Assembly (NCBI RefSeq): GCF_032854445.1
Contig: NC_088300.1
Location: 78,839,084 to 78,903,083, forward strand
Direction: 5' to 3'
From: Liolophura sinensis
Taxonomy: Eukaryota > Mollusca > Polyplacophora > Chitonida > Chitonidae
DNA: 64,000 bases
Shown here: one piece after another, positions 47,461 through 61,106 of the stretch
Layout of the letters: every line of letters begins with the position of its first letter
Numbering within the stretch: position 1 is the first letter of the stretch
Made by a program: the position numbers and the translations under genes
The notes under the pieces: generated by a model
The model's input: the letters and a program-made list of their open reading frames with translations, nothing else
Databases searched by the model: none
Told to the model about the DNA's origin: nothing

Positions 47461-50400
47461 TACTGTTTCACACGACTCTAAATAGCAGAAGCTACAGAAT
47501 TACTATAAATCTGCGAATAAAGTAGCAAGCATATATAACAACCTGTATCAGACCAGTGCAGGTGTCCGGTCTGGTGTGAATGTCCACCCATATAAAACCT
47601 CCAAGGGCATGTGCTAGAATTTGACAATTCATGTGTACAATATAAACTAGATGTACATGTAATAGATCAGATAATACTACAAGCATGAACAGTGGAAACA
47701 TACACATGTGTGTAGATTTACACGTATGTCTAACTGCACATAGCAGTACATAATACACTGGCTGTGTGCCAAGCTACTGGATTTTTCAGGTCAGAAAAGG
47801 TTTGTGTGTGTATGTACATGTTACTGGTATACAATGACCTATCTTGACAAAAAGTACTCAGCCCCCAACCCCCTCCAGTTAATACAAAGGGCCTGTCACA
47901 GGCTGACCATAGAAAATCCTCTCCACTGCTTGGCTGTCAATTAAACACATGCAAACATACAATGGGGAAAATGGGTGAAAATATGCCAGTACTGGGCAGT
48001 GCACATTTGGCTGTATTGTCATCCACACAGTTCTCACAGCTGTCTCCTTACCCCAGTAGTACTGTGAACAGGCTACATTGTCACAACAGGACACAGGCAT
48101 CTCAACAGTATTTATTCACTAACATGTAAATATATGTACATATGTATGAAGCTATGTGTAGTGCACATGCTGTACAGTTGCCTGCACATGTAAATGTATT
48201 GGTACATAAAAATACACTTTGCGATGTATATGCATACACTGCTGAATCAGAGTGGCCAGGTTACAGGAACTTAAACTACAGGTTAGTAGGTGCATGTACA
48301 CGTACTGGATAGTACAGGGGAATGAAAATGATTGAAAACATTGACAGATACATAAGCAAGGAGCCTGAAAAAAACACTGAAAGAGATGTGTGGTAAGCAA
48401 CAAATTCTAAGAAGATAGTGTATAGTGTAGAAGTTGCCAAACATTTTACTCAGCTGTTTGACAGGAGAATAAAAACTGCTCCCCAGGACAAATCTCAGTG
48501 GACTTTGACAGTCCCCACTAAATTTTGAAGCAGCAAAGCCTGTGCCTTTGCCACATATGAATACTGACACACATGAACATGTACGTACCACATGCTTTGT
48601 ATACAGTTGAGTACAAAGTGCAATACATGAGGCTCAACTAAGTCTTACATCTGATCACCTCCACAACCCGGCTCTCCAGCTCTGTAGAAAACTGCCGTTA
48701 ACTGCTTTAAGTCATAAACTTTATTAGCATTAAGAGCTGATAATTTCACAGCTAGTCACTCCCACCAAATTAAACTGATAACATGTATATTCCGAAAAAG
48801 TGACAGTGGACAGTGTTAATGTATATGATGATGAGACGAATTTGTGAACAGAATGATTGAGTATGGTGTTAACGTCAATCAAATAAATTAATAAATAAAA
48901 ATAATACATAGAAATAAATACTTACAGGATTAGTGTCCAGATTTATTACATACGCTTAATTAGCTACTCCTGTATATATTGTTAAATTGAGTGTAAAAAA
49001 ATAGTGAAAAAGAGTACATTCATCTGAGTATTATGGCACCTAAAATCACAAGGTAATGATGCTGGTTTTATGCTTTTTTTCCGCCAACATTCGGTAGTCT
49101 CCACTGAATGATGTCATACAAGTCCAACCTTTACAAACAGTCAGAGATTCACCATTTAGTTCAGTGTTGAAGAAAGACATACAAGTAACAATAAGCATAT
49201 CAAATTACTCCACGAAATGGTTTGCTGTTCTGCATACTTCTGTAAAAATGGGTCATAAACTCTGGAGTTAGTTTTTTCAAGTTTCCAAATGATTTGGCCC
49301 TCAGGAAGGCGTGGATTTACAGCACAAGAAGAGAGACAGTAAATCTCTGTACACTGTAACTCCAATGTCCACATCCTACCTGTATTTATATTGTACTATG
49401 TATACAACTATTCCCTGTGTCGACAATAACATGTACCAGTCGTTGTCATCACATATAAGTACATATTTTGGAATCCTTTGTGGAATAGAAAGATATTTAT
49501 TGTGCACCTGACAGACGGAAAGAATAGTAAATAAACATTAAAACTTAAAATAAACAAACAAACTGTACAGCATAACACAGGGTTAAAGCTATAGCTTTCC
49601 TGTCCATATTTCCAGTAAGGTTGGAAATGCCTGAAGAAAAATCAAATTCAGTGTCTGAAAACTAGGAATCTGAAGTCTGACCAGAGTGTCATAAATTGGA
49701 ACTTCAACGTCGTCCACTATGGCTTCAGGTTGATATGGCACTATATTTGCTTCTGTGTGGTTAGAATATATCTAAAAAATGACACAATTTTGAATTCCCA
49801 GGTTATTTAGGCCAGCTGCAGCCGTGACAGGTGGCAGGCGGCAGATCAGCTAGGGTACTAAATTTATTGTTTTGGAGGATGTAGTCATTATTACGTTTCT
49901 CAGAAGTCCTCCCACTAATCTGCTGTTTAAACAGGTTATAATCTGCACAATTAAGGCCAATAGCTAAATCTGAACACTAATCCTTTAAACAACAGGACTT
50001 AATAACTGCACCTAAGGCAAAAGAAGTGCAAGCAAACTTTACTTCAAACGTACAGTTGCACTGAACAGAATATGACTGAAGAATGTGCAAAAATCACCAC
50101 CATGTAATTCTAGTAACCTTAAGTTCAATGATACATCCAGGAAAATGAAGCCATGTCATTAACTGACAAAATGAACCTGGTGGGGCCTGGGAAATTATTT
50201 GAAGAAAAAAAAAAATGAAAATTCCGAAAGCCTTTTTATTTCCTATTGTTCATATTATATATAAATGTTTTGGGTTTTTTTTGCAGATACTGTCAAAGCC
50301 AGGTCCTACTAAAAATCCAACCCTGAAGTGATGTCTGGAACCACATTATGAAATGATCTGTATACATGGGTACTCACTATGAACATCACTATATACATAT

Positions 50401-51499
50401 CCTGAACCTTCACAAACGTCCTCTTGACGAAGATAACAGCCTGCTCAGCCATATGGGAGACAGTGATGCAAACCAGAAGAACAAGTTTGAACAGGATCAG
50501 GTAATGTTACAATAAAGCAAAAGTAAACTACACATGGTACACAGACATACTACAACTGTGAACCTGTCAGCCACCAATTATGATGGATCTCAAAGATAAA
50601 CTCAGCATTCCTGAGCCTTCATGCTTTGGACTGTCTTTACATATTTTTTTATAAGGAGCATAAGGTTTACAGAGAGGAATTTTAATGAGATCTGGCATAG
50701 TATCAGCTAACAGACAGGCTGTCAGGGTTGTGTATGTATTCCTCAGTATTCACTTAACTGTACCCTACACTATGTCATTTTAATAAGGCTGTCCTCAAAA
50801 GACACCTGGCATATGTGCACAAAGAAGAGTTTCCATAATTTCTTGGCTAGCTATTATATGAAAAATAACATCAAAATCTATTGGCTTATAAATCTCCATC
50901 AAAATCTTTTGTAATACTGAAACGTCATAAAAATAGCCACAAAGAAAAAAAAATGTAGCACATAGTAAAATATTCAAGTATGCCTCCACACCGATATCTA
51001 TCCTAGTGAAATTTAGTAAACTCTTTCAACAAACATATACAGCGGATTTCAGACAGGCATACTGCTTGAATTCACATGTATGTGCTCACATATCTGTGTC
51101 CTGCACATCTACCTGTACATGCTCATCTGTACTTCATGTACATGTACATCAGTGATGTGTACCTTGGTGAACTAGCTAAATGGGCCATAGTGAGTGAATC
51201 GGACAGGTTAAATGGGCCAAGTGACCGATGACTGACCTGTCACAATCCAGTCATTTGTATGGATCAGACACTTTGTCATGCATTGAGCATTCCACAAATC
51301 AATGTTAACAGCTAATAACTGATTTGGCTCTGCTTGACATTGGCCTGTAGGGAGAAAGTCAGATCATGTGTGTACATGTATTCATACACCAGCTCATCTG
51401 TTTACCACACACACATGCAGTACATATACTGAACAAGCTCAAATTCCGTACATGTACATCTACATTATTTATAAAACACGTATTTATAAGAGGAGTCCG
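47453..51499. other. No gene recognised
   Basis: AT-rich DNA with short open frames only. A 33-nt splice-flanked patch near 48660-48700 was considered and rejected. Confidence 0.4.
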
Positions 51500-51715
51500 G
51501 ACTAGCTGGCTCAGGTGGTTAAAGGGCTGGCTAACTGCAATCATCAGGCCCAAGGCCAATGAGGTCGCATCTTCAAATTTAACTCTTGCTATTTCAGCTA
51601 CAGCTTTAAGTCAGGAGAATTGTCAGGTATGTGTACCTAGCAAGGGTCAATGGCTAACTCCAGGCAATCCAGTTTCCATAACCCATAAAACTGACTGCCT
51701 CTATATAAACATTTT
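51500..51715 (+). mobile_element. Old tRNA-derived SINE of a different subfamily
   Basis: Starts ACTAGCTGGCTCAGGTGGTT, an A-box-like segment. GAGGTCGCATCTTCAAATTT sits at B-box distance. Then come TTAAGTCAGGAGAATTGTCA and TCCAGTTTCCATAACCCATA then AAACTGACTGCC. The last part looks like a decayed version of the body domain (GTTTCCTCCCACCATAAT..) shared by the minus-strand SINEs. Orientation is opposite to the other copies. The 129-codon open frame across it is not a gene. Confidence 0.65.
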
Positions 51716-54700
51716 TGTAACTCAAAATTCTTGGTCAATGGTACTCCAGTTCTAATGTACATGCTAACTGAAAGACAAATAATTACAGTTCACACATAAA
51801 GCTTCATTTAGTCCTATTGAGTCAATAATGGAATTCTGTTAAAGACGTAGGTCAAATTTGGAAATCTATATATAAATGTACTCCAGCCAAAGTATTCTTA
51901 TTCTTTTTAGTTCATATACTGAAGTCAGGGCAGACAGAATGAGATATGTATGTATACATGTAAAGGCAATGTACTCTGTACAAAAACGGGAGCAAACAGG
52001 AACATATCGATGTGTACGGACAACAGCTTGACACCACAGGTACATCAGTGCAGGAATACCTTATGAAAGCTTTAAAAGACAAGACAATACTACATCCATG
52101 TATGCATGTATCAATAAAGTATCCCACCCACAGTATAAATTGTTCACCTATTCACTTTTGTGATGTTCTATAAATGAGATACAGCAGTTTAAAGCTAGTA
52201 AAAATGGTTATGTTACATTATCAATTTTAACTAATCAGGCAAGACTAAATTATTTCTACAACTGAAGACTGAAACTATAGGTTACACATAAACTGCTATC
52301 TGGATCAAGAAACTGATAAAATTTGACTTTGCCAGAAATCATAGCAAGTTTACTTTGACAGGCAATTTACTTAAGGATTTGAAAATTTTTTCATTGTTTT
52401 CTGTTGTCAAAGTTGAACATGCACAATCACATGAATGTAGCCCATTGTGGAACTCTTCTGTGTATGGACTTGGAGGATCAGATGTCCTTGTGTTCAAGAA
52501 AATTTGTCAAAACACTCATTTTTTCATCCAGCGATTTAAGTGAGCAAGTCACAGAGTCACACAGTGTCACAGTGATTACAGTCTTACACTCGTCTAGAAA
52601 ACGAACATTTGCTGAGCTCAAAATACGCACTGATACAAAAAGAAGTTGAAAGCCTATCTTATAGTGTTTTTCTGTACACGAGGGTTTCAAAACTGATACT
52701 GATATTTGCCAAGCAAAAATGCACCCTACCTGGAACTCTGAATCCTAATAATTAAATTTTCAGTTATCTTTTAGTAAATTTTAACTGACAACAAATGTGC
52801 AGAGCAAGTGATAGTAATCTACATGTACACTGTACTCCTCTTCATAAACAAATATGTATATCAAAAACATTTTCATACCTAGTTTTTATTCAGTAAACAA
52901 AAACTGCCTGAAGCAGATCTCAATCATACCACTTCCGATATTCCAGCCCCCTTGTAAAACTTAACACTTTAGCGATACTGGATTAGTGGGATTAATCAAA
53001 GGCTCTTTATACCAGCCGTATGAGATTAAGTCCACTTCCAGGTGGTAATAAGAGTTAACTATCCTGTCACCTCCTCACCATCTCTCTGATGAAAATATTA
53101 ACATACATCAATGAATTCTTGTGCTAATTCCACCCCGGCCAAATGTTTCTGGACTGACTAATATTGCCAAAGCAATCAGAATTGATCCTGAGAAAACTTC
53201 AGCACACGCATGTACCTACCGTACACAAGTGACCTGAATAATGCTGCCTTTTCACCACATCTTCTATCACAGTATAGTGCATTAGTATCCACATGGTGAC
53301 CTCGTAAAGCTTACAATAACAGAAAATTACATGACAAAATTCTACCTATTCTCTACCTGTAAGAATGCAGATTTTTATTATCTTTACAATTGTTAAAAGA
53401 TGCTTTAGCATAAACATGTGTAAACTACTAAATGTAAAAGATATCTTTAATCAACAGTTCACATGAGTAATTAACAATATCATAATGAGATAAAACAGAA
53501 ACCAGGATTTGCTATCTACCTGGATGATCCTGTATCTGACATGCAATGGCTGACCTTAGCATCAACTTCCCCCTCCCTTCACACACAGACTTTATCTCAG
53601 AACATCTATCCTCACCTGCACAATGGCAACAAAAGCCCAGATGATAATAGTGCAGAGTAAATGATATTAAAGTCGACCACAGAAGAGTACCCATAAATAT
53701 TTCATGGAGGACTTCCCTGATGGGATCAGAATTCCCTTCTTACAAGTACACCATACCATGTACATACCACAGCCATTTCCGTGCATACTACATCTACATG
53801 TACACCTAGTTCACAGAAGTGGATATCCCAGATGTAATAATAAATGGTATTATTTGGTATTGGTAAAACTAGTAATATTACTATAACAATATATGACCAA
53901 ATATTATTGATTATTCTGAATAATACATGCTTTTCCAACTAAAGATGATATACAATATTAAAAATATATCAAGCATACTGCTCTTATTTGCACACACGTA
54001 TAACACCACCAAAGTTGGACAAACACTAAGCAGGTCTAAAATTTTAAGCTCACACGCAAAACAGCAAGTCAGAATCAACCAGGCTACATAAATGTATACA
54101 TTCACATGTACAAGACCAGTCTATATTATGGAAGGTCCCCGTGAAATCCCCCGTGTTAGAGGCTACAGTAGTCAACAGTACACAACAGTACACATGTACA
54201 TAACAAGTAATCTTCTTGTAAGATGACTTTCTCCTGACTGCACAGCACTTGGAACTTGTTTTTTTGTGTAATCTTCAGAGTGGCTATGAATTATTGAAAG
54301 CTTTAAAACAGGAGACAAACTGAGGTAAAATCCTTGCAGTCACAAAGAAAAAGAGCATGTGATATTAAGTCCTATGTAAAACTGTCCTACTTGAGGGTGG
54401 CTACACTAGCAGTGAAAGACTTTCTTTGTTAATACTGATGAAGATGAGTATAAACAGCAGGCTGTGATGTTAAGAGTGGATGCCATAGTGAACCTCCATG
54501 AGGTCTAAAGAAAGTCAGCTGCATGTTATCTTATAGCATAGTGATTTGAAACTATGTCGTTTTTAACTGAATCATCACACAGTGTATTTCTAATATTCAG
54601 GATTAAGCTGGTGTTCACTTGAGTAATTTTTCCAGAAATGACATGGCGAGGAAGTCAACATATAATTTCCATATCCATGTACATGTAGGTCACAGGTTCA

Positions 54701-55800
54701 CAAGCTGTGAAAAATGAGGCTCACACTCATTTCAGTGTTGGGAATAGGGGATTGGGGGAGAGAATTTAGTGCTATATCACCATGGACATGTGACTGACCT
54801 GCTGACCTGAATTAAGGACAGTTTGTGATCACTCTGAGGTATTTGACAGAACAAATATTTAGATAAAGTCAAGGAGATTGTTGTCAGACTGTTTACTTAT
54901 GGCCCACTCCTCTCTAGTTTCCTTCTGTGTAGGTGTCTGCCAGTGTGCCTGTCAGGCAATATGACCTTGACCCATACACAAATGGGATGCCCATATTGTA
55001 GGTCTACCTTCTGTAAAACTGGTTCATTATACAAATATGTATTTATGTACTATTCATATATATTATTACATGTTCATGATCTCCATAAGAAAGTCCTATT
55101 AAGGACAAAAATCCAAACCACTATATTGAACATGAATACACTTCTATACAAGCAAAATTGATTAGGACAAAAAATTATTAAAACAATAACTTAAAACTAA
55201 ATCTTATTTGAGAAGGCAGACAAAACAACTTGAAAACACCACAAAGTTGTTCTAAATATATAAGATATAGTCAAAAGAAGTTTATCCATACCTCTGTTTC
55301 AACATACTGCTATTTTAACTTTAACAAGCAATAAAAATGTGTTCACAGATTCATATACAGCTAAGAACAAAGTACATGTATGTCATGTCTGCCTGTTCAT
55401 CTATAACACCACACGTAAAAGTTCAAAGCATTGGTTATTAGACACACCTTTACATGTCCTGTTGCTTGTTCATGTCAAGGTACGTCACTTGCATTCTTGG
55501 GGCTTGTCATTCATTTCTTAACCATGACAGATCTATTTTTACCTACAGTACACCAGATGGGTAAAAGCCTTCCTACTATCCACACTGTGTACATGTACAT
55601 TGCCTCTAACACTACTGGCATTAGCAGACATTCATGTGTAGTCCGCACTCAGGTGTACTGTGTGTAGAGTAATACATGTATAAATATAGGATGTCACTTC
55701 TACACTTAACCAGTAAACTAGGTCATACCGAAACAAGGCACAGATATAGTATACACTCTACATGTATGTGTATAGGTACCTTTACGATGAGTTAAGATCT
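51716..55800. other. No gene recognised
   Basis: AT-rich sequence with ACATGT motifs and no repeat array. Short open frames lack homology I can recognise. Confidence 0.4.
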
Positions 55801-55858
55801 GATTTAGCCAAGTCTCTGGCAAAGAAAGTGATTTAGCCAAGATTCTGGCAAAGAAAGG
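55801..55858. repeat. 29-bp direct repeat, two copies
   Basis: GATTTAGCCAAGTCTCTGGC plus AAAGAAAGT is followed immediately by a copy with two or three differences. Confidence 0.92.
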
Positions 55859-56258
55859 ATCTTTAGTTAGTAGACACTGCCTTGTAGTAAATGTGGCCAA
55901 GACAAGATGAGCTAAAGGTCACTTACATGTATGGACATGAATTCAAACAGGTTGAGAATCATATTCAAACAGGTTGACCAAATGTTTTCATTCCTTTCCA
56001 AATCACATCTTTTTTAAAATATCAGGGCATTAATAACTACTATACACATACACGTTATTGCAATCCATCATAAAACAACTTGTCAAAAAACTATTTTTGG
56101 AGAACAAAATACAGGAACTACCAATAAATGTATTAACTCATATGAGAATATGATATTTACATCAAAAAATTTATATTATTTAGGAGTGAGTTACACTTAT
56201 TATTTTTTTTTAATTGAAGGCAGTCTTAATTTTAGGATAGTAATTGTACATGCACTAA

Positions 56259-56296
56259 ACACAACACAACACAACACAACACACACACATATATAT
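56259..56296. repeat. (ACACA)n / (CA)n / (TA)n compound microsatellite
   Basis: Four to five CACAA units pass into CA and then TA dinucleotides. Confidence 0.9.
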
Positions 56297-56863
56297 ACCA
56301 GGTGCATATATCTGAATACCACTGTCCATATTACCACTGAAGATTCACCAATTTATAATATTCCCCTTGATCCTGGCCACTAACAAATCTCACAGCATGT
56401 ACAGGTACATACATGTATGTGTAACAACCCCTACCAATTACTTAACACCACACAGGAGTACATATAACAAAAAAAGATCATTATAACTTTGGAGACATAC
56501 TTGTATATATACATGTAGCGTTCAGTACTTGATTTGACAATACACAGTGAACCATACTGTGGCATAAAAAGTCCCATGCAGAAGACCGTCTACATATGGT
56601 TTATCACGATAAACTTGATACATGTATAGTGTACAAATGAAAGTGATCTCCCAGTTAATCCACAGCATAATATTTGGACTACAAATACATAAAATTTCAC
56701 TTAAAGTTGAGCATCTTTCAAGTGACACATTTTGCTTGATTCAGATAGATTCATCAACCACACAAACACTTAACATTTTTTAGGGGTTTGGGTGTGATGG
56801 GAGGGAGTTTGATTGATTTCTCATCAGGATAAATTAACTGTTGGCACCCAAAGTATTACTTCA

Positions 56864-56904
56864 AGGCCTTTATGTTCCTCTGACAGGCCTTTATGTTCCT
56901 CTGA
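56864..56904. repeat. 21-bp direct repeat, two copies
   Basis: AGGCCTTTATGTTCCTCTGA is duplicated head to tail. Confidence 0.92.
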
Positions 56905-57085
56905 AAGTGCACTTATACACACCAAACTTTAGGTGAGACAGTATATATGCACGGTTGGATGGTAGATACACATGTAGCTCTGCTGACACAAAGCCAGCTG
57001 GTGTAAGGAGAGAGAGAGAGAGAAAAACAGGCAGAGACAGAGGCCCTTTCCTGGGGACTCATAAAGTGTCTGAGCACCCGCCCTA

Positions 57086-57099
57086 CCCCCCCCCCCCCC
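57086..57099 (+). repeat. poly(C) tract, 14 bases
   Basis: Followed by AACCCCCCAACCCCACCCC, making a C-rich strand of about 35 bases. A GAGAGAGA run lies about 65 bp to its left. Confidence 0.88.
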
Positions 57100-59286
57100 A
57101 ACCCCCCAACCCCACCCCAGCACTATAATCAGGCTCCCAGCAGTGGCCATGTGCCACAATGTGCTTTGGGTCAACAGAGGGGGAATTCAATCACAGCTGA
57201 TGTCCCCAGCACTCCTGCCATCAGAGGACCTATGAATCATCCAATGTACTCTTTTATTACATCTCTCTATCCCCAGATCTCAAGTGGGTCTGGGCTTCCA
57301 GGTCAGGCTTCTCTAATAATGTAGACTTCATCTGGAAGCTATTGGGCTCTGAAGCCATGGCCATGAAATCCATATCCACAACACTTTGCCTAATCAAGTT
57401 TTCAGAAAAATTCTCTTCAAGGGGGAAAAAAAGGGCCTTTGAAAGTATATGTGTATTAAGTACATATATGTAATGCATGATTGCAAAAGCTTAATAAGCC
57501 AAAAACAAAAACACTAAATTCCCAGACCTTCAAGTGTGTGTCCATCATGAAAAAGTTTTTTTTTTTTTTTTTTTTTTACATGTATATGTACATATATACA
57601 CATTATTTCTCTTATAGGTAGACAGTTTACTGAAAAGAGAACATCAGAAAATCCAAAAATACTGTCAGGATGAATCTGTGACAGAAAGAACTGTCTTTTT
57701 CTTGGAAATTCAAGTGGTCTATCTTTTCATACAGAGCTAAGCACTTTCAATTTACTCTGCCTTTTATATGTCTAAACATGCACATTTGACATCTGTTCTT
57801 ATCTCCTAAACCCGTATATTATACATGTAACTAAGATAAATGAGATTTTTTACACATATTTGTTGCAAGGGACAGAAAAAGAAAGAATAATTAAGTAAAA
57901 AATACCGTACCACGACATTACCAAACAGCAGAAATGCAAGCAAGAAATTCATAAGCCAGTCACCGGTTTTATCATTAAGAAGTCATGATCAAGAAGCAGG
58001 TCATATTTTCCTTCCCATCCTACCTAAGCCTTACCCAGATGTCCTTACAACCTGGCAGCCTAGGATAAGCACATACCCACTGTCCATACTTCCCAGCACA
58101 TCCCAGAGTCAGCTGTTACAGGGAAAAGCCATTTAAACAAGCCTTGCAAACCTGAATCTCGCATACAGTTGGTCTGAGGAAGTCCTGATCATCATAACCA
58201 GTCATTGTTCTGAACTGATACTGCATAATCTGGACAGTGAAATTACTGAAAACCTCACCAGACACAAATACAGATTGTACAGAATATAGTGTATGTACAC
58301 AAAAAGTGTGTGTATCTGTGTACAGGTCCTTACTTTTTAACTGCTGAGTGTCAGTTACAACAGTTTGATCATTATTTCAGATTTACACTTCATGGCACAC
58401 CTTTTAGAGCTGAAACTTGGATGAAACCATTCTGGGTTTCCAACCAAAAACCTAAGTCAGGCACCTAATCTCCATCAAAACCCAAGATACGTCATTAACA
58501 CCCAGACGCCAAAAAAAAAAAAATCAAAAAATAAACATTTTGTTTATGACTTTCCAATCTAAGCTCAGTGGTATGACCTCATAATACAAGTTCAGTCAAC
58601 TTAAACATTCCTACGTCACCCAAGAAGACAGGACATCACACAAGATGTTATGCTATATACACAGGTCTGCGAAGGCCTACAGCTAAAAACATTGCTTACA
58701 CGACATTTGGAAACATTTAAAAACCACAAAATCATGATATTGTCAGAATATAATTAATAAATAGAATACTGCACTGTGAGGACTGAATATCATAAATATT
58801 TTTCTCTTGAAATGTCTTAAATATCACTTTCAACCCTAACTCAAAAAATATTTATGATACTCAAGCTTCACTGTGCAATATCCCTCTATAAGGTCTATTA
58901 CAGGTGTACTGTCTAACCTTGTAAACACCAAACAAAAATACATGTAATACTTTCCTCACAGTACTTAGCTACAATGAAGGTAAATATACATGTGCATTTG
59001 AGAGCCGTCATGCATTTTATCATCAAACCCTACATGTATTTCAATTGTTCAAATGATCTCTACACTACCATATAAACTGCATGTATCACAAATATTTATT
59101 AAAAAAAACAAACACAATGGGTTGGACAATCCTTTCTAGTTACATGCTGCAATAGGACCACTTTATGTAAGCTGACTTCATTTCTAGCTATAAAACCCCT
59201 CCGGCATCTTCAAACTTTAGCACAGGTCATACAGTGGTTCACACTAACTTAAAATTACATCCAGCACAACCATAGAGGATTTTGAG
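57100..59286. other. No gene recognised
   Basis: AT-rich; contains a poly(T) run at about 57557-57578. Nothing else is supported. Confidence 0.4.
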
Positions 59287-59300
59287 TATGAACCTAAATG

Positions 59301-59347
<47 letters not shown>

Positions 59348-59374
59348 TATAGATATAAAGCATTTAGGTTCATA
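59287..59374. repeat. 88-bp AT-rich palindrome with unique-sequence arms
   Basis: The perfect 19-bp arms TATGAACCTAAATGCTTTA (59287-59305) and TAAAGCATTTAGGTTCATA (59356-59374) flank a (TA)n core that is itself self-complementary except for a few G interruptions near 59346-59352. The whole block can fold into one long hairpin or cruciform. Confidence 0.95.
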
Positions 59375-60793
59375 ATTTCCCAAGAACAAGGTCCTTATGC
59401 CAATGACATCTATAAAGTAAAAAATAAATTATTTCTGCATTTACACAGAAAAATTCAAAAAGTTCCTTGCACATCAAGTACACATACAAATACTGGGTCA
59501 TGGAATATTACAAAATATGATTGGAAAGTCCTCCTTGTACTGTATTCAGGCCTGTTCAAAACAGCATTTGTTCTGCTCTGAGTGAGACCCCCACTATCGC
59601 ACATGGGCTAAAATATAAATCAAGAATGTCAGACAGTATCAAATTGGTAGTCATTTTCTTTATTTCTCACAATGCCATTGATGGCGGGTATGGATTCTAG
59701 GCAGTAGCAAAGCCCAGCATCATTATGGCACTTCCACCACCCCTCATCAATCACAGTCAATTGTCTTCCCAGCTTTCTGAAAATTTTGTTCCCTTGCCAG
59801 CCTCCTAAATTGGAAGCACCATATTAATGTCCATTGTGTTGTGTTTTTGTCTTTTTTTATCCTAAGGCAGTCTATTTCATGAGGTTATAATAGAAATACA
59901 AAATTACATGAATTAATGAAATACATGTTCAAATAAGTTCAATGCTATGATGAATAAACATCTGAAGTGAATTCTATTATGCTGGCAGGTTTCATATAAA
60001 AACAGGCATCTCTTTCAACCCTGGAAATAAAATGCCTGAAGCCACAGTACATACATGTACATAAATGTAGACTCTGTGGCCTGTGCTTGGCTGTGTGGCT
60101 GGCTATTCAGGCCACATGAAATGAGATCTGCCTAGACCTGCTTTTTGGTCCACTGCAGCTAAACCTACATTTATCTTTCTCCATCGACACTCTAATACAT
60201 TGCAATACAGGAGTTTCCAGTTCGAACTCAATTGTCGCTAAAGGCAAAAACAGTCATAACTGTACCATGTGACTTAGGCAACATTTGTTGACATTAATTC
60301 AAAAAATAATCATCTTTCTAACAATGTTCCCGAGTTACAATTTATACCAATTTCAAACAAACGTTTGAAATAAAAAACTCAACTCTTTTTGTGACTGTTG
60401 TGAAGCCTTTTTCAGGCACTCATGTTGTAGTAAATATGATGAAGAAATAGTAGCCTAACATTTTAGACAGATCATATGATACTTAATATACAACTTTAGC
60501 AATAAAAAAGTTTGATCCATTGCTAGATTACATTTCAGTAAGGCATACATGTGCATGTATACACAAAAAATTACTGTTTGGCTGAAGAACAGACAACACA
60601 CTATGAAAGCTTCATCAATATTGGTTAACTTTTGCCTAGCAAGCTAAAACACATGTACAGTCATTACAATAGTCATACACATTTCGCATATGCAGAATCA
60701 ATGATTCAGAAATGCCAAACAAGGGGGTGTTTTTTTTCCTCCTAAAAATGGGATTAGAGTAACAGTCAGGTATTAACACTACCACATTTTATT
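59375..60793. other. No gene recognised
   Basis: AT-rich sequence with no repeat or gene that I can support. Confidence 0.4.
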
Positions 60794-60855
60794 ACAATAC
60801 AATTCAATACACAATAATTCAATATACAATAATTCAATATACAATAATTCAATAT
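60794..60855. repeat. 15-bp tandem repeat, about four copies
   Basis: ACAATAATTCAATAT occurs three times in tandem (60811-60855), preceded by a decayed copy. Confidence 0.9.
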
Positions 60856-61002
60856 GTTTTTTAGAAAATATCAGTGAATTTACAAGCAAACATATTGACT
60901 GTTTAAGTTTCTGTTTTGACAGGTTTGTCTTCAGCTGTCTATTTCACTTCTATAAAACCCCCTTCAACAAATACACACAAAAACATGCATAAAAGACAAA
61001 GC

Positions 61003-61106
61003 CTTATTTATTTGATTTTTTACATTCACAGGAATTTTTCACTTCATATGATAGTGGTGAGGTTTATCGACAGAGGAAATCGCAGGGCCTATGTAAACCC
61101 TGGTGC
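61003..61106 (-). mobile_element. Decayed SINE 3' fragment
   Basis: TTATTTATTTGATTTTTTAC, then GGAATTTTTCACTTCATATG, then GACAGAGGAAATCGCAGGGC and AAACCC align in order with the tail and body of the SINE at 42701 with many substitutions. This appears to be the oldest copy in the window. Confidence 0.6.

Noticed and set aside
48655-48705. 33-nt minus-strand micro-exon (TTTTCTACAG acceptor, GTAAGA donor) containing SWRAG in one frame
   Set aside because: The WRAG frame, reminiscent of the family's first exon, hits a stop after a few codons and lacks a start. The other frames have no support.
51366-51755. 129-codon plus-strand ORF
   Set aside because: Most of it reads through the old tRNA-derived SINE.
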